NCBI GenBank assembly: GCA_030141605.1
Contig: JAQGDQ010000444.1
Span: 20,737-82,736, forward strand
From: Tubiluchus corallicola
Taxonomy: Eukaryota > Priapulida > Priapulimorpha > Priapulimorphida > Tubiluchidae
Direction of reading: 5' to 3'
Length of the DNA: 62,000 bases
Below, piece by piece: positions 1-10,479 of this stretch. How positions within the stretch are numbered: the first letter of the stretch is position 1; every line of letters starts with the position of its first letter. The notes under the pieces were generated by a model. That model was given only the letters and a program-made list of their open reading frames with translations, ran no database searches and was not told the origin of the DNA. The position numbers and the translations under genes were made by a program.

Positions 1-78
1 ATATATATATTAGCGTTCAACGTGATTGTAAATTATGTCAATGTTTCATTGTTCGATCTCAAACAAGAAAAAGACTTT

Positions 79-192
79 GTAACTATTCACGTGGCATTAA
101 CTGCATGTGATAATAAGCCACATATCCTGGAACAATTTCAAGTTTTGGTAAAGTCTTTGTTTTTTGTAACATCTGAATTCAATCATTTCCAT
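79..192 (+). pseudogene. GT8 glycosyltransferase fragment (N-terminal part)
   Basis: The translated stretch matches residues about 51-88 of the intact GT8 enzyme at 9309-10472: both carry I-H-V-A-L-T-A-C, then N-K-x-x-I-L-E-Q, then V-K-S and F-H. Similarity stops at about position 190 although the frame stays open to 582; I recognise nothing in that later part. No DxD segment follows, and retrotransposon sequence begins within a few hundred bases, so this is a broken paralogue. The window edge lies just upstream, so an anchor exon could lie outside. Confidence 0.55.
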
Positions 193-649
193 CCTTTGTT
201 CAACCAGCACCTTGATTTGTGGCTGCGTATTCACAAAACGTTCCGCCTATGTCACTCGACTCTGTTGGCGCAAGAAGATCTGAAGTCTAATTCTGTCTGG
301 CGAGATGAGCTTAATCAACTACTGAGACAACTACTTAAACTACTAAAGATTCGCAAGCCTTGGGTAATTCTCAAAGGAATAAGATTCAGCAAACATAGAT
401 TTATTTCAGATGAAAATGACTTTAATATTTTAGGTTTTTTAGCTCACCTACCCGATAAGTTCCCGCCAATTATGTTTGTGAATGTTACAATCCATGTGGA
501 CGTAATGAGAATATTTAGAGCGTGTTTAGGAAAATTAGATGCTTTCTTTGAAATGTCTGCCACCGGTTACGTATGTTGCTAATTCTAACACAACAAGACA
601 GGATTATAGAGAACTGCAAGCATTGTGCTTAGCTAATAAGTATAATATT

Positions 650-1140
650 TCTGATGTGCTCAGTTTGCCAGCTGATACCTTTACATATGTGAGTGCATCA
701 AACTTGCTCTCAGTTAGACCACATAATTTGTACTAAAACAATGCATTTCATTGTTAGTAATATATTTTTGGATTACAATTCAACTAACTATGATCATATG
801 CCTATAGGTGCTCAGATCAATGTTGATCTTGTGCTGGCCTGTCCTGTTAATGATAGTGTTATTACAGTAGATAATTTGCTAAATACTGACAATGTAATCT
901 TTTCTAAACCTGGGCAGATATAATGTTGACTGGGATAACGCCAATGAAGGTCAGTTATCCAATTACCGGCACTGTACACATACTGCTTTACTAGGTTTAT
1001 CAAAGCCATACAGCGCTCTTCGACATATCAAAAGCGATTGACAGGGTTAACTATCTTAAACTTTTTCTAAACCTTATCAGTGCTAACCTACCAAATGCAG
1101 TAACTAGACTTTCTTATTACACGGAGCAACATGGTTTTAC
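650..1140 (+). mobile_element. Decayed non-LTR retrotransposon (endonuclease end and RT start)
   Basis: Between about 650 and 845, spread over two frames, the translation looks like the end of an apurinic-type endonuclease (S-Q-L-D-H-I-I ... Y-D-H-M-P-I). At 1011-1140 it reads as a reverse transcriptase block, D-I-S-K-A-I-D-R-V-N-Y-L-K-L-F-L-N-L, which closely matches the RT at 50856-51782 (D-A-S-K-A-F-D-R-V-N-Y). The piece between the two domains is largely missing and the frame is broken repeatedly. It is therefore a dead, internally deleted copy of the same LINE family as the 51-kb copy, in the opposite orientation. Confidence 0.65.
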
Positions 1141-1149
1141 CACTGTTTT

Positions 1150-1682
1150 CACAATGGTAATACAAGCGCTAATTAGGTAATTAATTGTTCAATTAATTCA
1201 CCGCGACTACGGGAGCTTTGGTTGGGTCAGAATGGCTATGGCAAAAGCGATCTCAGACCTCGCATTGTGACGTAAATCTGTATCTCCCTTGTTTGCAAGC
1301 TGGGCTTCGCAATAAACCGCTTCAGTGTGAATATGGTCCGTGTCAGGTTGGCATCAGATGTTTTTACAGGTTTGCAAAACTTTGAGGTATTTCCGGTTGG
1401 TACAAATCAATGTAAACACTATTGTAAAACTCTTGGGATAATGACGTTTTGAGATTGCATAGCCGCAATAGAAAACAATACACTATCATACTTTATTGTT
1501 TATTTAAAAATATATCAATGGGATGAACGAATGACATAACACTTAACCCGGAACCTATAACACCTGTATTCTACTTGATTTAGCGTCTTAGCAATTACCT
1601 TCAGAACTTCTTCATATGTTTTCCGAAATTCTTCATTTTATACAAGTTTATGGAATCAAGGAAATTGTGCTAGAACTTTATT
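1150..1682. other. No gene seen
   Basis: A+T-rich sequence with no recognisable coding segment, repeat array or RNA gene. It separates the LINE remnant from the orphan ORF that follows. Confidence 0.5.
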
Positions 1683-2384
1683 TTGAAAAAAAAATCAGTT
1701 TGGAATCTACAAAGCTACAAACCAGGTGATGCAGTTACTCTGCTTAGAAAAGAAATCAGTTTACCTACTACAAGTTCATGGCGTAAGGACTGGACAACTA
1801 TTCCAGCCAATGCAGCCAAGCAAGGAGTGACCAATATGGACCAAGGTTCTGAGGGTTCAGACGAGGGGAAGCCGGACTATGAGCAGCATCTACATATTCC
1901 AGCTACCCCAGTACATGGAGCCACCCCAACAGCTGCAACTGGAGCAATTCCGAAGATGGTTCCAGACAAAGATCCATTGCATGGACACCAGCTGGATGTG
2001 AAGATACTGATCCAGAACCTGAAAATAAACTCACAGCACTATGGTGAGGTGTTTTTCACATGTACTACATTGTTAGACTTAGAATTTGACGAATGTATTA
2101 CTAATTATCAAAACTTTGTTGACAGATGTAATGCTGCAATTACTGATTTGAGATTTTCAACTGAAATGCTCACAGAGTTGTATGACAAGCTATCATATAT
2201 TTACTGTAGTTCAGATGATAGTTCCCATTTAGATGAACTTAAAGAATTTCTTGCTTCAAAAACTACATTGAACAGAAATTTGTCTGAACTTAGTTCTAAA
2301 ATTGAAGCGAAGATTAGGTCACTAGAAAGTACTATTCTAGAGGGGATTTTAGGAGTTACTATGATAAAACTAAACATGGACTGA
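1683..2384 (+). CDS. Orphan ORF, possibly a last exon
   Basis: I do not recognise this 233-residue reading frame. Composition looks protein-like: a charged N-terminal part, then a Pro/Ala/Thr-rich stretch (about residues 55-95), then a leucine- and charge-rich half (about 105-228) that could form coiled coil. It ends near 2384 and is followed at once by two AATAAA signals (2399-2404 and 2426-2431), as expected for the end of a transcribed gene. The ATG at 1683 lies in an A-rich context and may be inside a longer exon, so the true start is uncertain. It could also be the first ORF of an unrecognised transposon. Confidence 0.4.
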   Translation: MKKKSVWNLQSYKPGDAVTLLRKEISLPTTSSWRKDWTTIPANAAKQGVTNMDQGSEGSDEGKPDYEQHLHIPATPVHGATPTAATGAIPKMVPDKDPLHGHQLDVKILIQNLKINSQHYGEVFFTCTTLLDLEFDECITNYQNFVDRCNAAITDLRFSTEMLTELYDKLSYIYCSSDDSSHLDELKEFLASKTTLNRNLSELSSKIEAKIRSLESTILEGILGVTMIKLNMD

Positions 2385-2398
2385 AATGGCCCAATGTT

Positions 2399-2431
2399 AA
2401 ATAAAACCACGCTTTAGAAACTTTAAATAAA
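2399..2431 (+). promoter_or_regulatory. Two polyadenylation signals after the orphan ORF
   Basis: AATAAA occurs at 2399-2404 and again at 2426-2431, 15-47 bases after the stop codon, on the same strand as the ORF. Confidence 0.4.
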
Positions 2432-2439
2432 ACACATTT

Positions 2440-3069
2440 ATATTATGTTTTAATCCTCCGTTATAGCCACTTGAATATTTTTACACGTTTCTGAAATTTG
2501 CAAATAATCGAAGAAAAATAATCTGACACGTTAAATTTAATGACAACAAATACGAAACCTAGAAGTTAAAAGCAGAATGTGTTTCCTGCTGCTCAACTGC
2601 TGTTGCTCCGACTATTTTCTGAGAAGTCACTCGCCTTAATAACCTAGAACACTGTTGTAATACAACACACAAAAGCACTTCTTAAAATGTTCTGTTACAT
2701 GTATTACTGTCTACTTTCATTAGTATGACTGTCACGACTTAGTATATTTTAAGATTATACTGTGGGCAAAGCGAGATCAAATACATCAAGAAGACGAGAA
2801 TGCTAGACACAAGCAACACTTTTCTTTTTTATAACGTGCAACAAAAACAAAATATGATGATCTTTTTGCAAAATTCTAAATTTTAAATGTCAATTTCTAT
2901 TTTTCAATGTTTTTTAATTCTTATTTTGTCACATTGGTGGACATTCAAATGAAACTAGGTCTACAAACTAGGCCCACGATTGCTTTTGTTTGTATGGCGC
3001 TTCCTTTTGCGAACGCGTTTAGAATAATGGGAAGTTATGATTTTAGTCAAATATATTCACCGTGGCGTC
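2440..3069. other. Intergenic, no gene seen
   Basis: A+T-rich spacer between the orphan ORF and the 3' end of GT49 gene A; no ORF or repeat that I can support. Confidence 0.5.
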
Positions 3070-5808
3070 TTATTTACGAAAAATCCATTTTGGAGAACCT
3101 GCTGAACGTGTGCAATGTCTGGCTATATTCACATTGCCCTGATACCGACTCCGAATTTCACGTACAAACATCTTATAAACATGCATATTTTGATTCACTG
3201 TGTCTCCATACTTTGCTATATAGGAACTCGCGTTCATCCACATCCCTGTATGGGTAATAAACGCGTTGTCAAGTATGTGAAAATCATAATCCTGAAAACA
3301 CATTTCAAAGGTATGTTGTGTTTTGTCTCGTCCATTTCCGCGAAATCTTTCGTCATGCATGGGTTCACAATTGTTTCCTAGAAAGAAAAGCTGACGATTA
3401 AAATCGAATCAATTCAACACTAAATACATAGAAAATGCAAACCTACAACTAAGCAAAAAATGCCATCTTCAATGCTAAAATCAATGTTAAAAGTTCCACT
3501 GAAATAATAAATAATAATAATAATAATAATAATAATAATTTATGACACTGAAATTAGCAAAGTTAAAAAACATTACAAGAAGAGTAAAATTTAGGTTAGT
3601 TGTGATAGTTATGGTCGTTTTAGGCAGAGGTGTCTAAAACTGGTCCAAATAGATGTGATATGATATGATAAGTTGTACATACCGATGTAAACAGGTTCCC
3701 ATGTTGATGGAATCCACTTGGTGATGTAAAATACATTTAATGAATCATTTGAAGATATTTTAGCAGTTATCCACATTTCAAGATGTGGAATGAAATGTGA
3801 CATAGGTGCGACATTCTGCAAAAAATCAAACTATTCAAGCAAGTTGTTTGAAAAGGGCAAGGTGTGAAAAACAAAAGTCTAAGAAAAAAGACCATATTAC
3901 TTGGAACGTTTATGAAGGGGTTTGGGCAACATTTCATATATATTCCATTCTTGTTGCTTTGATCCACTGAGTGTGCTGTTCTAGGTAATCACTAAAATGC
4001 AAGGTCTAAGGCACATTACTATTGTAGCAATTTGATTTTGTACGATTATTATAATTACTTTGTAGCAAGGTAGCTTGCTCCTTAAACTAAGCTGTAGAAT
4101 TCCGTAGTTCACAAGTTGACAGTGTCTCGTATGCTGCAAAAACGGCAGTAAAATCTTTTTATGCGCTCACTAAGAGTAGGCCTAAACAGCATCACCACTA
4201 AAGCATATATATATATATATATATATATTGTTCCGGGGTTCGACCCGCTAGATAGCCTTACGTGCACGTGCAACAACAACGACACAAAAAACTTTTTAAT
4301 GCATTAAATTAAAAAATAAGCTATTGCACATTTTATGGAACTCTGGTGGTGGTGTTTCATCTGCGAGTGAAACACACATGCCAAAAATGTCAAAAAGTGA
4401 ACAAAATAAAAGTAAGAGATGGTTTTTTCCTCTCTTATAATACTGTGAAATGTGTCAAATTCTAATAATGATTCAGTCACACACAAATAATGTGAAACAG
4501 AAAGTGAGAAATGTAAATTTAAATATATTTAAGATCAATTAATTTCATCAAAACAACTCAATTGATACACTCTCGTGGAATTGAGTTCAATTTAAAATTA
4601 AATTAACAAAACATCATTAACTAGTAAACTAATATTTTTTAACAAACAGTGACAAGTTTTCACATTGAACCAGAGGCAACCTCTCTAATCATCACCAATT
4701 ATACTAAACTTCAAATCAATTGTATAAATACTTTAGGGTTATTTCTACTCAAGTGAGGTTAAAAGAATAAAGGAGTGGCAAAGAGAATGTGTGACTGAAA
4801 ATTTTTCTCTAAAAATAAAGTAGTTAGAGAACTCACCTTGCGAAACTGAATTGCATGCCCATTTCTTATTAATTTTACTAAGTTATCTTTGTTATCTGGA
4901 ACTGGATGACCTTCAGAAATCTCAAAACTTGGAATAACATAAGCATTTTTCCTTTCAGTACTACCATTGTGCCTATTTTCATCCATCATGCGCAGGAAAT
5001 TTTCCATAAGGTTAATAGAAAGTTTAAATTCGATGTCTAGAAGCAAGACGTAGCTAGTATAAACAGCAATGCGGGCTGCATTTCTTCCTACATTTATAGG
5101 ATAAGTACCATAGCGAGAATTGTTAGAATCGCCTGGAAGTGGCTGATAAAGATCAGAACAAGGTTTTCCATGACTATTAAATCTTCCTGATGTGTACGGT
5201 GGCGCATTTTCTGGGAAAAATAAAGAAATTGTCACTCTGTCCGAAAATTTGCGATTGCATTTTCGAGCTAGCGACACGTAGTCGATAATAACGTCGTAGT
5301 TATCCCCTGGTGTAAACAAAGCTGCTGATATTGGCCCATTATGTCTTTCTACTAGATCTATTAAATGATGGACGTACTGCTTGGAACCTTGAGTTGCAAT
5401 CGTGATTGCTTTTTTGTTTGGAAACTTCGTATTTGCTTCGACAAAATTAACAATTTTAATATAAGTCAAATTCTTCCTAGTTACGATATCGTAGAACTGA
5501 GTCTTTATAAGGTAAGGCATTCTTTTTTTGGTCCTGTTTGCTTCTTGGTTCATTTCGCCAGCATCACACAAGGTGTTAAGTGATTGTACTTTAAGAAAGC
5601 CTTCCAAATCTATGTAATAATGCGAGTTTTCTCGGACGTCTTTAAAATATTGAATAGGCCTTGCACATCCAATTGTAAACGTTCCATTGTATAATCCAAC
5701 ATCAGTTGCAACAAAAATTAGCAAACATAAAATTAACTTCTTTCTTTTCCTCAAACGGTAGTTGTTGTGCAGGTACAGATGTGGTACATTAGCGTTATCT
5801 GGTCGCAT
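3070..5808 (-). CDS. GT49 family glycosyltransferase A (B4GAT1/LARGE-like), 3 exons
   Basis: Predicted Golgi type II enzyme of family GT49, whose known members (B4GAT1, LARGE C-terminal domain) add glucuronic acid to xylose. I place three coding exons: 5808-4837, 3815-3683 and 3377-3070, with donors CAAG|GTGAGT and ATCG|GTATGT and acceptors TTTTGCAG and TTTCTAG. Introns are phase 0 and phase 1 and the frame stays open, giving 470 residues, near the family norm. Residues 24-40 form a membrane anchor after a basic tail. Family landmarks are H-N-G-P-I-S-A-A-L (156-164), Y-P-I-N-V-G-R-N-A-A-R (236-246) and L-L-L-D-I-E (255-260), where a D-x-E replaces the usual D-x-D. Exon 2 carries W-E-P-V-Y-I; exon 3 carries D-E-R-F-R-G and F-H-I-L-D-N-A-F-I-T-H. 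GT49 gene B is its paralogue. Family is secure; substrate is inferred. Confidence 0.85.
3504..3541. repeat. (AAT)n microsatellite in intron 2 of GT49 gene A
   Basis: About a dozen AAT/ATA triplets in a row, inside the 305-bp second intron (3378-3682). Confidence 0.8.
4204..4228. repeat. (TA)n microsatellite in intron 1 of GT49 gene A
   Basis: Simple AT dinucleotide run inside the 1021-bp first intron (3816-4836). Confidence 0.8.
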
Positions 5809-8800
5809 TGTGCAAGATATGATGAGAATGAATTAGAGCCTTAAAATGTAAAATAAACAGCACAAAAATAACTGTCTTATGTTTCATCAATTCTCAGTAA
5901 GTAGGCGCATAACTAAAATTTACACTTGAAACTAATTCCGTATCCACAAGTCTATTTCTAACAGTCTAACAAGCATTAAATAGGCCAACGATTTCATCGG
6001 CAGACAGCTGACAAAATACAAGTTGCTCGAGTACGAGTTTTGTGAATAGTGTCATAGTGCACATTCACTTGATGATATTTTTGCTATAAGAAAATGTTCC
6101 TGAATCTTTCTTTATTTCTTTCTTTCTTCCTTATCTTCTTTCTTTATTATTTTATTTATTCTCCGTAAGTAAATTTCGCTTAATATCTCGTTATTCTTTA
6201 ACCGTCTAAATTAGGGACACGAAACTCGCGGGTTTCGTAGCCCTGGGCGCAGGTACTGTCAAGATATGTGCTATAGAAAGGTAGTAATAACCTTATACAG
6301 TATTCGACCAAAAGTGCAGGTTTTTGCATGTGTGTGCAGCCGCGTATGGGCAGATAAGCGTTTAGTCCAGGCGTCAGCATATAGTAAAGTTTACCTTATT
6401 TCTGATAGTGGGTTGTGCCAGTGTAGCAAACATATTATCTTGCGTGTGGGTAGCCGTTTCACCATTGACACCAAATTCCATGAGCGACCCTTTTTAAAAA
6501 TTCAATGCCTGGACACAGTGGCTTTTTGTGTAACTTTAACTCTTTTAATTTTTTTGATCAGTTTTTGGGTTTTCTTTTGCTTTCTTTCAATTATTCATAA
6601 TTCTCTCTATTGCAGTTTTATTCTTCTGTCCACTTTTTAATTTTGCAAGCTCACCATGCATTTTTGCAAGTACAATTAAAATTAGAGGGAAAGTTAAATC
6701 ATTGAATATTGTTACTTACTGGAGTCTACAGAATTAATGGCAGCCCTGAAAATCAATAGAAACATACTAGTCTGAAGTTTTGCTGTAACTCTGACCGAGA
6801 CCAGTAGTGGAAATATACCTTTTTAACCTCCTTTTTTTAACTGATCTATGGCTGGAGTTCTCATCATCCCACAGCTCACCAATAGCGTTTGCAGAACATT
6901 TTTAGCAACCATGCATACCTTAGTAGTTCGGTCATTTGGCGGAAAATTTACAAATTTTCGCTCTTTTTAGCTGCAAAGATAGGCTTGATATCATACTCAA
7001 TTCATTTTTGCAAATGCAGTTTTTGTTGTCGACTTAGTTTTACAACACATTCTGTGGTAAGAAAGTAATGTGGAAATGGTGTTTAAGGTGTTTTTTTCTG
7101 TAAATAAAGTCAATGATAGTCATTGTATCTCTTTGTTACCGTTTATGTCGCATGAGCAGGCATAATCTCACTCATCTGTTTGTTATTATAGTGAGAAGAT
7201 TTATTTGTTATCAAAGTGAGATAATGAAAATAAACTTTGGGCTAACTCTAAACACTATGGGCAAGACAGTGCCAATTTACCTCTTGAAATATTGAAATCG
7301 GAAAGCTGAGACATTTTCGAATTATTGAAGATTTAGCGTTTGGAAGCAATACTATGGTTTGCAATACTGTAATTGCCACTGCAAATAAAATCGATGATTA
7401 CTCATCATATCTCTTTGTTATTGTTTATTCTGAAGAGGCAGAAGGAATCTCTCTCGCCCTAACGCTGTCCCGTATATCTGCACTATAAAGGCCTGCAAAA
7501 TATTTAGTTTATTTACCAAAAATTTACTTTTCACTGCCACGCCGCCGACTGAATTATTGCGTTTTCACTCTGCACTGTTTTCGAAAACAGTTCATACTAG
7601 CGCATCCACAAACACGGGAGGGGAGTGACGCAGGGGCGTTTCACATAGCGGGAAATAATTGCAAAAGCTCTGCATACTGTGAAACGGAAGTATACTGTGT
7701 AGGTAACTCATTTTCCAGCCAACGAGAGATTCATTTCAGACATCTCTGGTACATTTTTGTCAAATCAGAAGCAGCAAATCTATTCCTACATTTCTCAAAG
7801 GCTCGAAGTTGTTTCCTCGTCAGTTAGTAAAGCTAAACTGCTCATCCAATATTTTAGTAAGAATTCTAATGTCAAAGGTGATGGACTTCAGTATATCCAC
7901 CCCAAATCGATTCTTTCATTTCTGATCTGTGCAACAACCTCAACAACGGACCCAAAAAAAGAGGCTCTTATCCAAGTAAAATAATCAATATCAGCACTGC
8001 AGCTTCTGCTTTCTGAAATTGACATCACATACCCTGCATTACCACAAGGTACTCTACTAGGGAATTTATTATTTTGTTTATATGTTGGGTTTATATATAT
8101 AATAATGGGAATACTGGGGAAGAAGCAGTTCTATTGATATTTTAAGAAGCCATGTCTCACACAAAAATATGTAGAAAAGAAACGTCAACTCGATGTGTCT
8201 GTGATAACTAAATGTAGATTAACTGTAATGGCGTGTCTGTACTTGAAATAAGACAGTTGTCCCAAAATGTGTCGTCTTAAGGAAAGCGTCCAGTACACGC
8301 AACTCTCATGTCAGAACATAGCTCAACAAACTATTTTTGAAAATTGGGAAAGGGTTTGATACTTCACACAATGTACGCTTAACGACAGTTTGCTTTTCTG
8401 AAAATATAGTGCTTACAGCAAACAAGAGGTATTGAATTTAGTGGTGAAAGAAGAAGAGCAGCGAAAGCTACAACACATTTACTGTACTACGAGCTAGCGA
8501 ATAAACCCAAATTTATTCATGTTTTTGCAAATACATTAAGACTGCCCCTGGGCAAATATGACAGAACAATAGAAGCCAGTGTCTTTCGCTTGTTGTTAGG
8601 TAGAGGATGCAGATTTTTCAAACACATGTTAGGATCAATAGAAGACGATAACTGTGCTCTAATGTTCAATTACTGGAACATCTGATTTTTGATTTCTCCT
8701 TTAATAGATTATGAACTTAGGACCGCTCTAGACATTAAAAGTCGACAGTATTAATGAAAAAAAATGTACAGAATATGGGACAAAAATATTTTGAAAATGT

Positions 8801-9308
8801 ATATTAAAGTAATGATCATTTTTTTGGCAATAAGTTGGTCGTTTCGAGATTTTAATAACCATTATTGGTAAAAACAGAACCAGCAATTTGATATGTATAA
8901 TAACAGCGATCAAAAAGTGAAACGTTGTCACACAATCTACTTTATATATGTATAACTTGCATAAGTTTAATATAAGTAACCCAATTCCGTAGTCCTAACA
9001 TTAATGTTTAAATAGTCAGGTGACAAAGTCAGATCTTCTCTTCGCTTCACTTCATTGCGGAGTACACATATTCATTCAGCATCGTCTAAAAGCATCCAAA
9101 AAACAAAATCACGAGACTGCTGTAGTGCAACACGATCAGACGTCTCTAATACGTGCTGCAAAACCTTTGTTGACAGTGAGTTGAGAAAGAGAAGCAATAA
9201 TCATTTAATGCGATTATGGTCTTTCTATATGCATGTGCGCGTGTATGGAACAAACATTGAGAGACACCGTGCAATATAATTGATATTTAATACTTAATTC
9301 CAGTTAGC
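5809..9308. other. Intergenic between GT49 A and GT8 genes
   Basis: About 3.5 kb without a gene I can support; the two neighbours are divergently transcribed, so both promoters should lie here. It holds a T/C-rich TTTC microsatellite (about 6105-6175) and a diverged direct repeat of about 70 bases (near 7098 and 7381, both with TATCTCTTTGTTA). Short open frames at 7757-7984 and 9055-9279 have no recognisable protein character. Confidence 0.5.
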
Positions 9309-10472
9309 ATGAGATTCACTAAACTTCTCCTGATGTTCCTTCTAACTTTTGCGTTTATGGTGGCGTGTAATAATTTTGTAATATTTCTCTGTGTTCTCTT
9401 GAAACCTAACCAAGATTTAGCTAGAAAACAAAACTGGATTTCGCTGAGTCGTCAAAAAGAAATACATGTGGCTTTGACAGCTTGCGGTAACAAGACGCGA
9501 ATTCTAGAGCAATTGTATGTCGTAGTCAAATCTTCTCTTATGGTGACGTCTAGTTTAATTCACTTTCATATTTTTGTAGACACCGATAATACAAAACAGA
9601 TAGCGACTACAATAATGAACAAACTAAGAAAAACAAAATTATTTGCAACGAGTTTTCACCGTCCCTGGTATCCCCCAAGCGAAAATTATACATTGTGGCT
9701 GAATCCAGGAGAGAAGCGTTGTAATACTGCATGGCTTTTCTTACCAGACGTTTTACAAAATGTAAACGAAATTGTAGCCATTGACTTGGACGTTATTGTT
9801 ATGAAGCCTTTAGAAATACTTTGGCATCATTTTAAACACATGTCGCTCTCTCAAATGATGGGGCTAACGTTTGATTTTTCTGGACCGCATACAATTCATT
9901 TACAATACCGTTATCAGCAACACCGTCAACAGAAAAAAACTGTCTCATTTCTGAAACTTCGAAAGGGTCTGAACTCTGGAGTGGTTTTGATGGATTTGGA
10001 AAAAATGCGTAGATCAAACTGGAAAATGGAGATTCTCCAAATATTTGAATTTACTAGCAATTGTTCACCTGGCAAAAAACTTTTCAACCTATGCCTAATT
10101 CCACAAAACACCTGCAATGTATATTTTCATGAGAATCCCGAAAGACTGTATTTTCTTTCGTGTGACTGGAACTTCTGGTGGGGACATGGATTCGCAAAGG
10201 GATTTTGTGAGGCAGCTCGTCTTTATGGTATAGGAATTTTGCACGGAGCTGGCGGTAATTTCTATAAAAAAGAGAAGAGGTGTAAATGGATATTTTCCTC
10301 TGTATTTCACTTGTATAAACTTTTACATGTAACTGAAACAAAATCTGCAGTGATCCAAAAACTAAAGAAACTTCGGGATCAAACATCACTGCAGGTCGAA
10401 GAATCGGAACAAACTTTTGCACAATGCATGGCTGTTATTGATTTGTTACTTTTATCTTTGACTGCCTATTGA
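9309..10472 (+). CDS. GT8 glycosyltransferase, GXYLT-like, single exon
   Basis: Predicted Golgi type II glycosyltransferase of family GT8, closest in layout to glucoside xylosyltransferases (UDP-xylose donors) and related to the xylosyltransferase half of LARGE. The 387-residue protein starts with a hydrophobic anchor (residues 5-32). I-H-V-A-L-T-A-C (52-59) opens the GT-A fold; A-I-D-L-D-V-I-V holds the metal-binding DxD (D159, D161); G-L-N-S-G-V-V-L-M (220-228) is the acceptor-side block; N-P-E and C-D-W-N (285-288) lead to I-L-H-G-A-G-G (310-316), matching the family's L-H-G end. Oddly, the G-D-Q-D segment normally upstream of N-P-E reads G-K-K (255-257), with extra residues after it. The gene has no intron in its coding region. 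Two broken paralogues lie nearby. Family is secure; donor and acceptor are inferred. Confidence 0.85.
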   Translation: MRFTKLLLMFLLTFAFMVACNNFVIFLCVLLKPNQDLARKQNWISLSRQKEIHVALTACGNKTRILEQLYVVVKSSLMVTSSLIHFHIFVDTDNTKQIATTIMNKLRKTKLFATSFHRPWYPPSENYTLWLNPGEKRCNTAWLFLPDVLQNVNEIVAIDLDVIVMKPLEILWHHFKHMSLSQMMGLTFDFSGPHTIHLQYRYQQHRQQKKTVSFLKLRKGLNSGVVLMDLEKMRRSNWKMEILQIFEFTSNCSPGKKLFNLCLIPQNTCNVYFHENPERLYFLSCDWNFWWGHGFAKGFCEAARLYGIGILHGAGGNFYKKEKRCKWIFSSVFHLYKLLHVTETKSAVIQKLKKLRDQTSLQVEESEQTFAQCMAVIDLLLLSLTAY

Positions 10473-10479
10473 ACCTCTC

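Noticed and set aside
2907-3381. Plus-strand frames at 2907-3257 and 3115-3381
   Set aside because: Antisense to exon 3 of GT49 gene A, whose minus-strand translation matches the family.
4235-4255. B-box-like GGGGTTCGACCC after a TA run
   Set aside because: No A box at proper distance and no cloverleaf; not called as a tRNA or SINE.
3070-5808. Calling GT49 gene A a pseudogene because of D-x-E
   Set aside because: Both paralogues have it, all splice junctions are intact and the other family motifs are conserved.
7757-7984. 75-codon plus-strand frame
   Set aside because: Short, with no family resemblance, splice context or polyadenylation signal.
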